Below are positions 9,099 through 18,424 of a DNA stretch of 64,000 nt, piece after piece. The notes under the pieces were generated by a model. That model searched no databases. It saw only the letters and a program-made list of their open reading frames with translations, and was not told the origin of the DNA. The position numbers and the translations under genes are program-made. Source of the DNA: Bacillota bacterium (GTDB lineage: Bacteria > Bacillota > Clostridia > Acetivibrionales > DTU013); the NCBI GenBank assembly GCA_023409735.1, contig JAEYRB010000041.1:1-64000 (forward strand), given 5' to 3'. Position 1 is the stretch's first letter. The number at the start of each line of letters is the position of its first letter.

Positions 9099-9914
9099 CT
9101 ATTTATATTCTGTGTCGTAATCCCATGGATCCCCACCACATAAACAGCCGCCATCTATATGATATGCCTGCCCTGTCATATAAACTGAAGCATCAGACGC
9201 CAGCATCAGCACCATGCCCACCAACTCTTCAGGAGTACCCGGCCTTCGCATGGCGATCCTGTCGCGAAGCCATACTGAACGCGTAGGATGATCCCATGTA
9301 ACCTGAGTCAAGGGTGTCAGGATATGCCCGGGACTTATGGCATTTGCCCGAATTCCGAATTTTGCCCATTCTACTGCCATTGAACGTGTAAGTGCAACTA
9401 CACCGCTTTTTGCGGCCCCGTATACTGAACAACCGCCAAGCATACCCTCATCATTATGTGAGCCTATATTAATAATGTTGCCCTTCTTCTGTTCAAACAT
9501 ATGCCTGCCAACTTCCTGACTCATCATAAACAGCCCCTTCAGGTTTATGCCCATGATTCGGTCATATGTTTCTTCTTTCACATCCAGGATACCTTCGCGC
9601 TTATTTATTCCGGCAACGTTGATCAAAACATCGATCCGGTCATACTTCTTTATTACCTGGTCCACACAGTTTTGTATTGAATCCTTTTTCAAGACATCCA
9701 GTTCAAAGGCCTGAGCCTTGCCTCCCTGCCCCGCGATTTTTTCAGCAAGCTTTTCGGCGGCTGTTAAGCTAATGTCGCATATAAGCACGGTTCCACCGGC
9801 ATTAGCAAGCGCATGGCACATGGCTTCGCCGATTCCGCCCGCACCGCCTGTGACAACAATAACTTTATTTTCCAAAGAAAAAATACTCTCTAAATAATTA
9901 CCGACATTAGACAT
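9099..9914 (-). CDS. Short-chain dehydrogenase/reductase (gluconate 5-dehydrogenase-like)
   Basis: NAD(P)-dependent oxidoreductase of 271 residues with a Rossmann fold. The cofactor loop TGGAGGIG is at residues 22-29, the NVAG motif near residue 100, and the catalytic Ser152, Tyr165 and Lys169 (YGAAK) are all present. The C-terminus has the usual GQAYHIDGG loop. Sequence style is that of sugar and polyol dehydrogenases such as gluconate 5-dehydrogenase. It is the last gene of the four-gene catabolic operon with the transketolase halves and a 3-hydroxyacid dehydrogenase. An ATG 33 bases upstream is in frame, but AAGGAGT sits 7 bases before MSNVGNYLE, so that start is used. The substrate is unknown. 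Confidence 0.88.
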   Translation of the reverse strand: MSNVGNYLESIFSLENKVIVVTGGAGGIGEAMCHALANAGGTVLICDISLTAAEKLAEKIAGQGGKAQAFELDVLKKDSIQNCVDQVIKKYDRIDVLINVAGINKREGILDVKEETYDRIMGINLKGLFMMSQEVGRHMFEQKKGNIINIGSHNDEGMLGGCSVYGAAKSGVVALTRSMAVEWAKFGIRANAISPGHILTPLTQVTWDHPTRSVWLRDRIAMRRPGTPEELVGMVLMLASDASVYMTGQAYHIDGGCLCGGDPWDYDTEYK

Positions 9915-9946
9915 GCAATCACTCCTTGTGCAATTCTTAACGGGCA

Positions 9947-10885
9947 CTATAAATTTAAGGACTTTCTGACTGCTGCAGCAATTGCCTCTGAAGTCAATCC
10001 ATAATACCGAAGCAATTCCTTGTAATTAGCAGCTGAAGTTCCAAATTCATCATATATTCCTACTCTCTGTATACGCTTTTCCATTTCTCCCATAATTGTC
10101 TCTGCAATTACGGATCCCAAGCCTCCTATAACAGAGCCCTCCTCTGCAGTAACAATACCTTTGGCACTTGAACAAACTTCCAGGACACTCTCCCTACATA
10201 TAGGTTTGATACTGGGTACGTTTACTACGCGTACTGAAATACCCTCTTTTTCCAACTCTTCAGCTGCTTCCACAGCACTTGATATCATAACTCCATATGC
10301 AAACACTACCGCATCCGTTCCCTCACGAACTGTATAAATCCTGCCGGGGACAAATTCTGTAGTTTCACTTGTGAAGACAGGCAGATCGTTTCTGTTTATT
10401 CTTATGTACATGGGCCCCTCATGACTTGCCATATACCGGACGATTTGTGCAGTCTGTACTGCATCTGCAGGTATGAATACCTGAAGATTCGGCAATACCC
10501 TCATTATTGCAACATCCTCGACACTCTGATGAGTGGAGCCGTCTCCATAATCTGACAAACCTGCGCTGGAACCGCAAATCTTAACGTTTAATTTGGGTAT
10601 ACATATAGCTGTTCTGATCTGGTCGTAGCATCGACCTGTGCTGAAAACTGCAAAGGATGCCATAAATGGAACTTTACCGGTCAGTGACAAGCCCGCAGCT
10701 GTACCTGCCATATTTGCTTCTGCAATACCCATTTCAAAGAACCGTTCGGGGTATGCTGCCTGGTATTTTATACCCATAGTGGACTTACCCAGGTCCGCTT
10801 CCAGTACAACAATGTTTTTATTTTCTCTACCCAACTCAACAAGCGTTTCACCATAGGCAATACGCTGGTTTTCTGTTACAATCAT
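9947..10885 (-). CDS. Transketolase C-terminal subunit
   Basis: Second half of a split transketolase, 312 residues: the Pyr domain plus the C-terminal domain. The catalytic Glu that activates thiamine diphosphate is at about residue 56 in MGIAEANMAG. The C-terminal domain (about 190-310) contains EEGSVIGGLGS, typical of this fold. It must pair with the N-terminal subunit encoded 16 bases upstream. The ATG follows GGGAGGGG; an in-frame start 51 bases upstream lies inside the upstream gene and is not preferred. Split transketolases transfer two-carbon ketol units between sugars. Set among two dehydrogenases here, it probably serves a dedicated catabolic route rather than the housekeeping pentose phosphate path. 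Confidence 0.9.
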   Translation of the reverse strand: MIVTENQRIAYGETLVELGRENKNIVVLEADLGKSTMGIKYQAAYPERFFEMGIAEANMAGTAAGLSLTGKVPFMASFAVFSTGRCYDQIRTAICIPKLNVKICGSSAGLSDYGDGSTHQSVEDVAIMRVLPNLQVFIPADAVQTAQIVRYMASHEGPMYIRINRNDLPVFTSETTEFVPGRIYTVREGTDAVVFAYGVMISSAVEAAEELEKEGISVRVVNVPSIKPICRESVLEVCSSAKGIVTAEEGSVIGGLGSVIAETIMGEMEKRIQRVGIYDEFGTSAANYKELLRYYGLTSEAIAAAVRKSLNL

Positions 10886-10901
10886 CTTCTTTCCCCTCCC
10901 A

Positions 10902-11735
10902 TTACATTGCATCAATATCTTTATGAGCCTGAACATACTGTTCAGGACTTAACGCACCGTTATGAAACTCCGCCTTGCCTTCTGCAAATAACACACCCTT
11001 GCCCTTAATAGTGTTTGCCAGCAGCAGGATGGGCTTGTCCTTTATAGTGTATGCATTATCAAGAGCATTACAGATCTCTTCCACATTATGACCATCCAAT
11101 TCGATCACATACCAACCGAAGGCTTCCCATTTAGCCTTAAGGTCACCGGTGTTCATGCGTTCTGTAACAGGGCCCGTTGCTTGCACAAGGTTACGGTCTA
11201 AGATTCCGATAAGGTTATCCGTCCCAAAATTTGCAGCGGCCATAGCAGCCTCCCAAATCTGGCCTTCAGCCATCTCACCGTCTCCCATTATTACGAAAAC
11301 ATGGCTGTCACTCCGCTCCAACTTAAGTCCAAGAGCCATACCCAACCCAATTGACAAACCTTGTCCCAGTGAGCCTGTGTTTGCTTCGACACCCGGCGTC
11401 TTTGTCATGTCCGGATGGCCCTGCAGCATTGCACCCAGGTTCTTGACACGTTTGAGCTCCTCTCGATCAAAATATCCTGCTTCTGCAAGTGCGGCATACT
11501 GTACCAGTCCAGCATGCCCCTTACTCAGTAAGAATCGGTCACGCTTGGGGTCCTTTGGTTTTTTGGGATCATGCCTCATCTTATAAAAATAAAGTGCAGC
11601 AACGATATCAGCACTTGAGCAGGAACCTCCCAAATGCCCTACTTTACCAGATTCTCCGCCAATCATATCAACAATTGCATGACGGAAGTTCTTTGCCTTT
11701 TCCTGAATCAATATCTTCTGTTCGCTTGAAACCAT
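10902..11735 (-). CDS. Transketolase N-terminal subunit
   Basis: First half of a split transketolase, 277 residues, holding the PP domain. The thiamine-diphosphate motif begins at Gly151-Asp152-Gly153 (GDGEMAEG) and ends at about Asn182 (LDRN). The His-rich substrate and phosphate contacts GHLGG (residues 33-37) and SKGHAG (71-76) are present. The ATG overlaps the stop codon of the preceding reductase gene (TAATG), and GGGAGGGGG lies just upstream, so translation of the two is coupled. The active site forms only with the C-terminal subunit. Confidence 0.92.
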   Translation of the reverse strand: MVSSEQKILIQEKAKNFRHAIVDMIGGESGKVGHLGGSCSSADIVAALYFYKMRHDPKKPKDPKRDRFLLSKGHAGLVQYAALAEAGYFDREELKRVKNLGAMLQGHPDMTKTPGVEANTGSLGQGLSIGLGMALGLKLERSDSHVFVIMGDGEMAEGQIWEAAMAAANFGTDNLIGILDRNLVQATGPVTERMNTGDLKAKWEAFGWYVIELDGHNVEEICNALDNAYTIKDKPILLLANTIKGKGVLFAEGKAEFHNGALSPEQYVQAHKDIDAM

Positions 11736-12640
11736 TATTTTTCTCCCCCTCCCTGCAATAATCCCCTTTCGCCCGCAAGCAGTTCAAAATACTGTACCAT
11801 TGCACTATGATCGCAGTCCTGCATATCATTAGCCTTAAGCCACTGGAATATCTCCATAGCCTTGCTTGTAAACGGAAGACTTGCACCAACAAAATTTCCT
11901 GTCTCAAGTACATTATTCAGATCTTTTATATGAAGTCCAACTCGGAACCCCGGCTTAAAATTCCCTTCAATCATCATTGGTGCTTTAGCGTTCATAACAG
12001 TACTGCCGGCAAGGCCTCCGCGAATTGCCTGGAAGATCGCTTCAGGCTCAACACCTGCCTTCTTGCCGAATACTAGAGCCTCACCTAAAGCAGCAATATT
12101 TGCAGCAACAATTATCTGGTTGGCCAGCTTCGTGGTATTTCCTGCTCCTATAGCTCCGCAATGTACAGCGTTTGCACCCATACTTAAAAGGATCTCTTTA
12201 ACTGACTCGAAAACTTCTTTTTTTCCACCTACCATAATGGAAAGCTTGCCGCTGATTGCCATAGGTTCACCACCACTGACCGGGGCATCGATCATTTCTC
12301 CGCCCTTCGCTTCTATCGCTTCACATATCTCCTTTGAAGCCAACGGCGCAATAGAGCTCATATCTATTAAAATCATTCCCTGCTTCATTCCTTCAAGAAC
12401 CCCGTTTTCTCCAAGAATTACCTCTTTTACATGGGGTGAATTCGGAAGCATTGTAATTAAGATATCAGACTTAGCTGCTACATCCTTAGCACTGAGGCCT
12501 TTTTTTGCTCCGGCATCGACTACTTCTTCCACCGCAGCATCAACCTTGTCAAAGACGATTAAGTCGTAACCTGCCTTCAAAAGGTTTTTAGACATTGGTT
12601 TACCCATAATACCCAATCCGATAAAACCGATTTTATTCAT
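11735..12640 (-). CDS. 3-hydroxyisobutyrate-dehydrogenase-family reductase (GarR/MmsB-like)
   Basis: NAD(P)-dependent beta-hydroxyacid dehydrogenase of 301 residues. The Rossmann motif GLGIMG is at residues 8-13, the substrate motif DAPVSGGEPMA near 118-128 and the catalytic Lys in GNTTKLANQ near 171. Members include tartronate semialdehyde reductase and 3-hydroxyisobutyrate dehydrogenase. It leads the operon that continues with the transketolase halves and an SDR. The ATG follows AGGAG. The promoter lies in the AT-rich region 12641-12994. Substrate specificity cannot be settled from the sequence. Confidence 0.88.
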   Translation of the reverse strand: MNKIGFIGLGIMGKPMSKNLLKAGYDLIVFDKVDAAVEEVVDAGAKKGLSAKDVAAKSDILITMLPNSPHVKEVILGENGVLEGMKQGMILIDMSSIAPLASKEICEAIEAKGGEMIDAPVSGGEPMAISGKLSIMVGGKKEVFESVKEILLSMGANAVHCGAIGAGNTTKLANQIIVAANIAALGEALVFGKKAGVEPEAIFQAIRGGLAGSTVMNAKAPMMIEGNFKPGFRVGLHIKDLNNVLETGNFVGASLPFTSKAMEIFQWLKANDMQDCDHSAMVQYFELLAGERGLLQGGGEK

Positions 12641-12994
12641 TGTTTTACACTCCTTTATATATTCTTTAATAGCAGACTACCTTTTCATTGTTTAACATTA
12701 TTCTCAGGTTAACGTTCCATAATACAGGATAATAAGGTTCCTAAGTATTTTTGTAATATGTATTATTGTAACATGTATTACATCTTACATATATTTTATA
12801 CAGTCAGAATTTGAATGTCAACATATATTAAATATTTAACAATTATTTGACTATTTGATTCGAGAAACCTTTCTTAGGTCTGAATGTTCAAACTTGAACC
12901 TTAACATGAAATGGCTGATGTATATGTTGTCTTTTATATAAATGGGTAATGCATCAATGGAGTACTCAAACATCCACATAATTTATCAACGTTT
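12641..12994. promoter_or_regulatory. Promoter region of the reductase/transketolase operon with a palindromic motif
   Basis: A 354-base non-coding region. Around 12752-12786 the sequence holds TGTAATA (12752-12758) and TATTACA (12776-12782) as inverted arms, plus two copies of ATGTATTA. This is the most operator-like site in the gap and a candidate target of the FCD-type GntR regulator at 8113-8811. I see no other gene. Confidence 0.4.
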
Positions 12995-14017
12995 CTAGGG
13001 CAAATGCACATATACCTGTTCAGCTGTGAAAAAACCATCCTTTATTACTGTTGCATCAATATTGTCACTTGTAACCAGCTGCGGTTGATAGATCTTGCAG
13101 CGGACACTATATTCACCATTCAACATTTCATCGTAGGAACTGACATCTTCATTCTTCGCCATTTTTACAGCAATCTCGGCTGCTCCCTCCGCAAGTATAT
13201 TGATAGGTTTATAAACCGTAGAACCCTGTGTTCCCTCGACTATTCTCCGGCATGCACCAAGCTCTGCGTCCTGCCCTGTAACAAACACCATCCCTGCAAG
13301 ACGATTTTCACTCAAGGCTGTTACCGCGCCCTGCGCAAGCTGGTCGTTCGCAGCAATGATAGCATCTATCTTTTGTCCACTGTTTAGAATCTTACTTACA
13401 TAATCATAAGAACCCTCGTCGCGCCATGCATCTATCCAGGTTTCGCCTACGATGTTTATATCGCCCTTATCAACTAACGGTTGAAGCACGCTGAAATATC
13501 CATCGTTTAGCATATATGAATTATTATCTCTATGCGAACCGTTAATAATCAGATAATTACCCTCAGGTACTTTTTCTGTGGCGGATCTACCCATCATTCG
13601 GCCTACCTCTGTACTATCAAAGGATATGTAAAAATCAATGTCTACATCCCTTATCATACGGTCATATGCTATCACATCAGCATTATGACTGTGTGCGTAC
13701 TTAACAAGGTCTTTAAGGCTGTCCTTGTCAAAAGCAACAAGCACGAGAACGTCTACTCCCTGATCGATCATTTCTATACCAATGTCTCTTTGACGATCGC
13801 TATCTTCATATGCATCCTTCACAATGACCTCTGCGCCCAGGTTCTCAGCTTTTGCTACAAAAATATCCCTATCCCGCAGCCATCTTTCCACCGTCATCGT
13901 TTCATAGACAAATCCTATTTTAAGTACATTATCTTCATTGTCAGGAATCTTATCCGATCCGCAACCATATAAAAACATTAAAAGCGCAACCAAAGTTAAT
14001 ACAGTTATCTTCTTCAT
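12995..14017 (-). CDS. xylF: XylF-like D-xylose-type sugar-binding lipoprotein
   Basis: Exported lipoprotein of 340 residues with a periplasmic-binding-protein fold. The signal peptide ends in the lipobox LYGC. The mature part closely follows the XylF pattern: ERWLRDRDIF near residue 45, DVLVLVAFD, AYDRMIRDVDIDFYISFD near 130 and GQDAELGACRRI near 255. It lies directly downstream of the YesN-type regulator and has no adjoining permease. It may feed the MmsA/MmsB transporter upstream or act in sensing. The start MKK is preferred because GAGGGGG precedes it; an ATG 15 bases upstream overlaps that site. Confidence 0.82.
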   Translation of the reverse strand: MKKITVLTLVALLMFLYGCGSDKIPDNEDNVLKIGFVYETMTVERWLRDRDIFVAKAENLGAEVIVKDAYEDSDRQRDIGIEMIDQGVDVLVLVAFDKDSLKDLVKYAHSHNADVIAYDRMIRDVDIDFYISFDSTEVGRMMGRSATEKVPEGNYLIINGSHRDNNSYMLNDGYFSVLQPLVDKGDINIVGETWIDAWRDEGSYDYVSKILNSGQKIDAIIAANDQLAQGAVTALSENRLAGMVFVTGQDAELGACRRIVEGTQGSTVYKPINILAEGAAEIAVKMAKNEDVSSYDEMLNGEYSVRCKIYQPQLVTSDNIDATVIKDGFFTAEQVYVHLP

Positions 14018-14098
14018 AATGTTCCCCCTCATTTTGGATGCTTAAGATGTTTTACGGTAATTTCGCGCCTTTGGCGCTAAGCTTCCTCTTAGTATTCT

Positions 14099-15673
14099 TT
14101 AACGGTAATCTGTGGGTGATATTCCCACATGCTTTTTAAACAATTTGCTGAAATAGTTAGGATCACAATATCCTGACATATAACATATCTCTTTAATAGA
14201 GTATTTGCTCTCCTTTAAAAGTTTCTTAGCATTTTCAATTCGAACCGATGTTAACCTTTCAATGAAATTCTCACCTGTTTCATTTTTATACAGCCGGCTT
14301 AAGTACTGCGGACTAATATGCAACTCTTTTGATATGTCATCCAGGTTCAAATCTTCAAAAAATCTTTCACTTATCAGAATATTTGTCTTTTCAACGATTT
14401 CTCCAATATTGCATCTCTTCCTAGCACCTATTTCACAGGCAACATGCCGTATCTCTTCTGTACAAACCTGTTCAAATTCCTGACTGGATTTGCAACATAA
14501 AATTCTCTTAATGTAGTATCCCGGCTCAATATTATCATTGATTCCATTTTCCATCGCAATTCTTCGGACTGCTGTCATCATTTCTATAACTCTGTAATGG
14601 ATATTTTCTTGTTCAAAAAAATTTGGATATTTACGAAAGATATCTGACAAAATCGTAAGACATTTTTGTACATCACCGTTTTCTAAGCCTATTAAAAGTT
14701 TATTTTCTTGCGCCACGATTTCATACCCTGCGTCGTATATATTGGGAGCGATATCATCTATATGCACTACTCTGCCGCATTCATTGCAATTGAGAGCTCT
14801 TAACGCTTCCTGATAAGATATCATTATGTCCTGGTCATTGTGTATTCTTCCTATTCCAACCTTAAATTCAATATCATACTTTTCCTCCAAAAGACGCATT
14901 ATGTCTTCTATGCAGGTTATTGACTGCACTCTCTGCTGATAGAGATCATCAATGCCTTGGGCAACGTAAACCACCACCCTGTCCAGCATTACAGGACCAA
15001 CTATGCACTTCCACCTGTACTTTAGATTGTCCTTGAAAAATGCATATATCTCCTGAATGTCAAGGCTATCCTTCAATTGCGTCTTATAATCACCGCTTTT
15101 GCCTTTTTTATTGAACATCATTACAGATATAAAACCAGTTTCGTTATCCATATCAAAAAATTCTTTTTTATACATTGTTATGTCATTTTTACTGACCTGA
15201 CTAAAAAGCAAGGAATAGATAAAGTTGTGTTCCACTGCTGACAACATTTTTTCTATTCTTTCCTTCGCTTCAAGCTCCCAGCTGTATTTACGCCTTTCAT
15301 CATCAAGCTGGGTAATAATTCTTCGCAAAGTGTCAACAAGCCTTTCCTTTTTTACAGGCTTTATCAAATATTCACTGACCCCCAGCTCAACAGCCTGCTT
15401 TGCGTATTCAAAAAACTCGTAGGCAGATACAATTACAATTTTGACATCGCTATGTACCTTCTTTATCTCTTTAACCGCATCAAGACCATTTATGCCGGGC
15501 ATTTTTATATCCGTCAATATTATGTCAGGCTTAGTAGCCAGCGTTTTTTCTATCGCTTCTCTTCCGGATCTTGCAGTCTCGGCAATCCTTATATTGCCGA
15601 ATTCCTTTTCCACAATATGCTTTACAGATTCAATCATAATCTGTTCATCATCACACACCAAAAGGCTATACAC
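14099..15673 (-). CDS. YesN-type response regulator with AraC DNA-binding domain
   Basis: Cytoplasmic regulator of about 524 residues. An N-terminal receiver domain (about 1-120) carries acidic residues CDDE and the phospho-acceptor Asp at about residue 55 (LTDIKMPG). A long central region of unknown fold follows. The last 100 residues form an AraC-type double helix-turn-helix, with LSRLYKNETGENF and MSGYCDPNYFSKLFKKH. It pairs with the kinase encoded just upstream. The chosen start is a GTG (VYSLLVCDDE) 8 bases from AAGGTGG; another in-frame GTG lies 12 bases earlier. It probably activates the surrounding sugar uptake genes. Confidence 0.9.
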   Translation of the reverse strand: MYSLLVCDDEQIMIESVKHIVEKEFGNIRIAETARSGREAIEKTLATKPDIILTDIKMPGINGLDAVKEIKKVHSDVKIVIVSAYEFFEYAKQAVELGVSEYLIKPVKKERLVDTLRRIITQLDDERRKYSWELEAKERIEKMLSAVEHNFIYSLLFSQVSKNDITMYKKEFFDMDNETGFISVMMFNKKGKSGDYKTQLKDSLDIQEIYAFFKDNLKYRWKCIVGPVMLDRVVVYVAQGIDDLYQQRVQSITCIEDIMRLLEEKYDIEFKVGIGRIHNDQDIMISYQEALRALNCNECGRVVHIDDIAPNIYDAGYEIVAQENKLLIGLENGDVQKCLTILSDIFRKYPNFFEQENIHYRVIEMMTAVRRIAMENGINDNIEPGYYIKRILCCKSSQEFEQVCTEEIRHVACEIGARKRCNIGEIVEKTNILISERFFEDLNLDDISKELHISPQYLSRLYKNETGENFIERLTSVRIENAKKLLKESKYSIKEICYMSGYCDPNYFSKLFKKHVGISPTDYR

Positions 15674-15773
15674 AGCAATCACCACCTTCTTCTATCTGTA
15701 TATTAGTAACTAACCGGTTTTAGACCATTTGACCAAGTACAGCTCACCTTTGAGCTGCCTTTGTGCATAAAAA

Positions 15774-17285
15774 CTAATTTACCTGTTGCATCAATGAATC
15801 GTAAGGTAACTTTAGAATAACCTTTGCGCCCTTACCCGGAGCACTAATAACATCTAATATATCCTCTCTGTTGAAAAACAGCTTAAGTCTTTGTGCCACA
15901 TTGTATATTCCTATTCCCGTCATGTTTGCGGATATCTCACTTTCATTCCTTTGACATTTCAATATCCTTTGTCGCGTTTCCTCGCTCATTCCCGCTCCAT
16001 TATCCTGAACACTTATTCTTATTATGGCATCACTTCTATCAATCGAGATATTTATCACACCTCCCCTTTCCATGTTCCCTATTCCATGGATCGTGGCATT
16101 TTCGACCAAGGGCTGGATAATCAGAGGTGGAACATCAATATCAAGAAGACTTTTGTCAATATCATATTCAAATCGCATAATATCTCCAAAACGTACCAAA
16201 AAAAGCTCTTCGTATGCATTTATAGTATCTATCTCATCTTTGAGTTTGACCTTTCTGTCCAAACTCTTCACATTATATCTGAATATTTTTGACATATTAT
16301 CAAGAAAGGTAGATGTCCTGTCTGCTCCCTCAATCATTGCAAGCTGGACACCGGCATTAAGTGTATTAAAGAGGAAATGAGGATTTATCTGCATTTGCAG
16401 TGCCTTCATTTCAGCATCAACAAGCAATGACTGTATTCTCAAATTTTCTATCTGCTGTTCTAAAAGCTGCGATTCTGTATCAGCCTTGTTGTGCAGCTCA
16501 CTAATGTAATTTCTTATACTGTGCTTCATCGTATTAAATGCTTTTGCCATTATATTAAGCTCATACTGTGAATAGACTTCAACATCATCCGCATCGAAGT
16601 TACCTTTGGACATTTCCTCAGCTGAATGTGCAAGCTTTATTATCGGCTTTGTCATATTAAATGTCAGATAGGAGATCACAAGCACATTAAGCAATAATAC
16701 AGATACCATTAGAATCAGATTCGTAGTTCGAAGCTTATTAAGATTCTCCGACATGTTCAGATATTGAGATGTATTGAAATTTAAGATATTCAGGTTCAGG
16801 CGATCAGTATATGTCCTGATATATCCGGTTATTTTGTTCGCCTCTGCATATCTGGCAATATACTCATCTGCATTACCCGTTCTTTTTGCCTTTACGGCAG
16901 CCTCCGTTTCATTGAAATAGGAGTCAACCATGTATGCAATGTCTTTATAAATTAAATCATTTTGACTGTATATCCCATGCAGCCCGTAAAACATGCTCTG
17001 CGCTTTTTCTCTGATAATATCCATGTATCTGTAATAATTGAGTAGACTATCTGAATCGGATGTAACAAGGTAATTAGAAAGATTGGTATTTACGTTATAC
17101 ATATCGCTTAGAAACTTCTCAATCTCCACATTGGCGGCAAACATTTCATCCATTTTTTCTATTATATTGCTGGATAACCCAAGAATAAATATGCTCGTAG
17201 CACTAGCAAGAATCATAGTCATAATAAAAACTGCAATAATCTTTGACTTTATGCTGTTGAACATCTTCTTCCAAATTATTTTCAT
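15774..17285 (-). CDS. YesM/LytS-type sensor histidine kinase
   Basis: Membrane kinase of 503 residues. Two membrane segments (about 16-36 and 188-209) flank an extracytoplasmic helical sensor. A HAMP domain follows (about 210-262), then a His_kinase domain with the phosphorylated His303 in MQINPHFLFNTLN, and an HATPase domain with an N-box around ENATIHGIG and a G-box DNGAGMS. It is the middle gene between an anchored sugar-binding protein and a YesN-type regulator, the same order as the XylFII-LytS-YesN xylose-sensing system described in Clostridium beijerinckii. The ATG follows GGGG. Confidence 0.9.
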   Translation of the reverse strand: MKIIWKKMFNSIKSKIIAVFIMTMILASATSIFILGLSSNIIEKMDEMFAANVEIEKFLSDMYNVNTNLSNYLVTSDSDSLLNYYRYMDIIREKAQSMFYGLHGIYSQNDLIYKDIAYMVDSYFNETEAAVKAKRTGNADEYIARYAEANKITGYIRTYTDRLNLNILNFNTSQYLNMSENLNKLRTTNLILMVSVLLLNVLVISYLTFNMTKPIIKLAHSAEEMSKGNFDADDVEVYSQYELNIMAKAFNTMKHSIRNYISELHNKADTESQLLEQQIENLRIQSLLVDAEMKALQMQINPHFLFNTLNAGVQLAMIEGADRTSTFLDNMSKIFRYNVKSLDRKVKLKDEIDTINAYEELFLVRFGDIMRFEYDIDKSLLDIDVPPLIIQPLVENATIHGIGNMERGGVINISIDRSDAIIRISVQDNGAGMSEETRQRILKCQRNESEISANMTGIGIYNVAQRLKLFFNREDILDVISAPGKGAKVILKLPYDSLMQQVN

Positions 17286-17380
17286 AACATGTTACCCCGA
17301 TAAAATATAACACTTTGCTAAATTTTTCGTCTGAAGTAAAAAATGAAAATAACATAAGCGTTAAGCGAGCTTCTCTCCGA

Positions 17381-18391
17381 TTACTTTTGATCAATATTTA
17401 TAGCTGTATATATATCTGTAGCAATGTTTATATAACTTGATTGAAATGAATCTCCAACGCTTCCGCACAATATTTCTACGCTCTTATATCCGGCATTGTA
17501 TCCATTCCTATCCAGTACACCAAATATAATTCCTTTTTTGATGTAATACCTGATCTCATCAGTAATGCCTGTACCTACAACGACAACATCTCCTACCAGG
17601 TTACGTTCTACAATTACACGTGCAGCCGCAGCTGTATCCTTGGCATTTGTGCAAAATATAACATCAACATCAGGGTTCTGTGACAATATACTTCTCGTTA
17701 GGTCCTCTGCTCCAAGGAGATCACTGCTTCTGTACATTGTACAAAGCAGCTTTATCGCTTTTTCACTTTCAATCACACTTGTTATGCCGCTCATCATAAT
17801 ATCACTTTGTGACATTTCATTCTTATCGGTCTCATTTCGGCTCGCATTAGACAAGATTACCGCCAGCATGATTGGAGGATCTTTTTCAGATGCTTGGGAA
17901 ATAAGCTTTGCCGCCTTTACTCCCAAATCATAGAAATTGTTGCCAACATACGAAAGCCTGTTACTATCTATAGATTCTACCAATCCAACTACAATGTGTA
18001 TGCCGGATTTGGCTGCACTGTTGATTGCATCTGAATACTCACTCGAATTTTCACCGTTTACAATGATGCCGTCAACCCTGGATTTGTTTGCAATGTTTAT
18101 ATACTCTACAGTTTTATCAATACTATCAGGACCTGTTATAGGATTGTACTCTATTGCAGCGTTGTGTACCTTTCCGGCTTCGAAAACGCCTTCATTGAAG
18201 CTCTGCCAATATTCATCATCTCCGGAATTTATTATTAATGAAAAATGATATTTAGGATTCTCACTAAATATATTTATTGCGTTCTTTTCATAAACTTCAT
18301 TAACCTTTTTGAAATAATATGCGGCCATTGCCGCTGATGTAACTACTGTAGCAATCAGAAGGGTTAATGATATTTTGTAAAACAATTTCAT
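17381..18391 (-). CDS. Membrane-anchored sugar-binding sensor (XylFII-like)
   Basis: Periplasmic-binding-protein-type protein of 336 residues with an uncleaved N-terminal membrane segment (about residues 7-27, no lipobox Cys). It is thus anchored in the membrane facing outside. The ligand domain starts near residue 40 with YHFSLIINSGDDEYW and has the two-lobe pattern of ribose/galactose-type binding proteins. A kinase and a response regulator follow directly, so it probably presents the bound sugar to the kinase rather than to a transporter. GGGGGGAATCCTA precedes the chosen ATG; an upstream in-frame ATG has no site. The ligand is not known, and by context it is a pentose or related sugar. 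Confidence 0.82.
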   Translation of the reverse strand: MKLFYKISLTLLIATVVTSAAMAAYYFKKVNEVYEKNAINIFSENPKYHFSLIINSGDDEYWQSFNEGVFEAGKVHNAAIEYNPITGPDSIDKTVEYINIANKSRVDGIIVNGENSSEYSDAINSAAKSGIHIVVGLVESIDSNRLSYVGNNFYDLGVKAAKLISQASEKDPPIMLAVILSNASRNETDKNEMSQSDIMMSGITSVIESEKAIKLLCTMYRSSDLLGAEDLTRSILSQNPDVDVIFCTNAKDTAAAARVIVERNLVGDVVVVGTGITDEIRYYIKKGIIFGVLDRNGYNAGYKSVEILCGSVGDSFQSSYINIATDIYTAINIDQK

Positions 18392-18424
18392 TAGGATTCC
18401 CCCCCAGGCTGGTACTTTAAACAT

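Noticed and set aside
12063..12569. 168-codon plus-strand ORF opposite the reductase gene
   Set aside because: Ser/Pro/Ile-rich shadow of the GarR-like frame, which has clear motifs.
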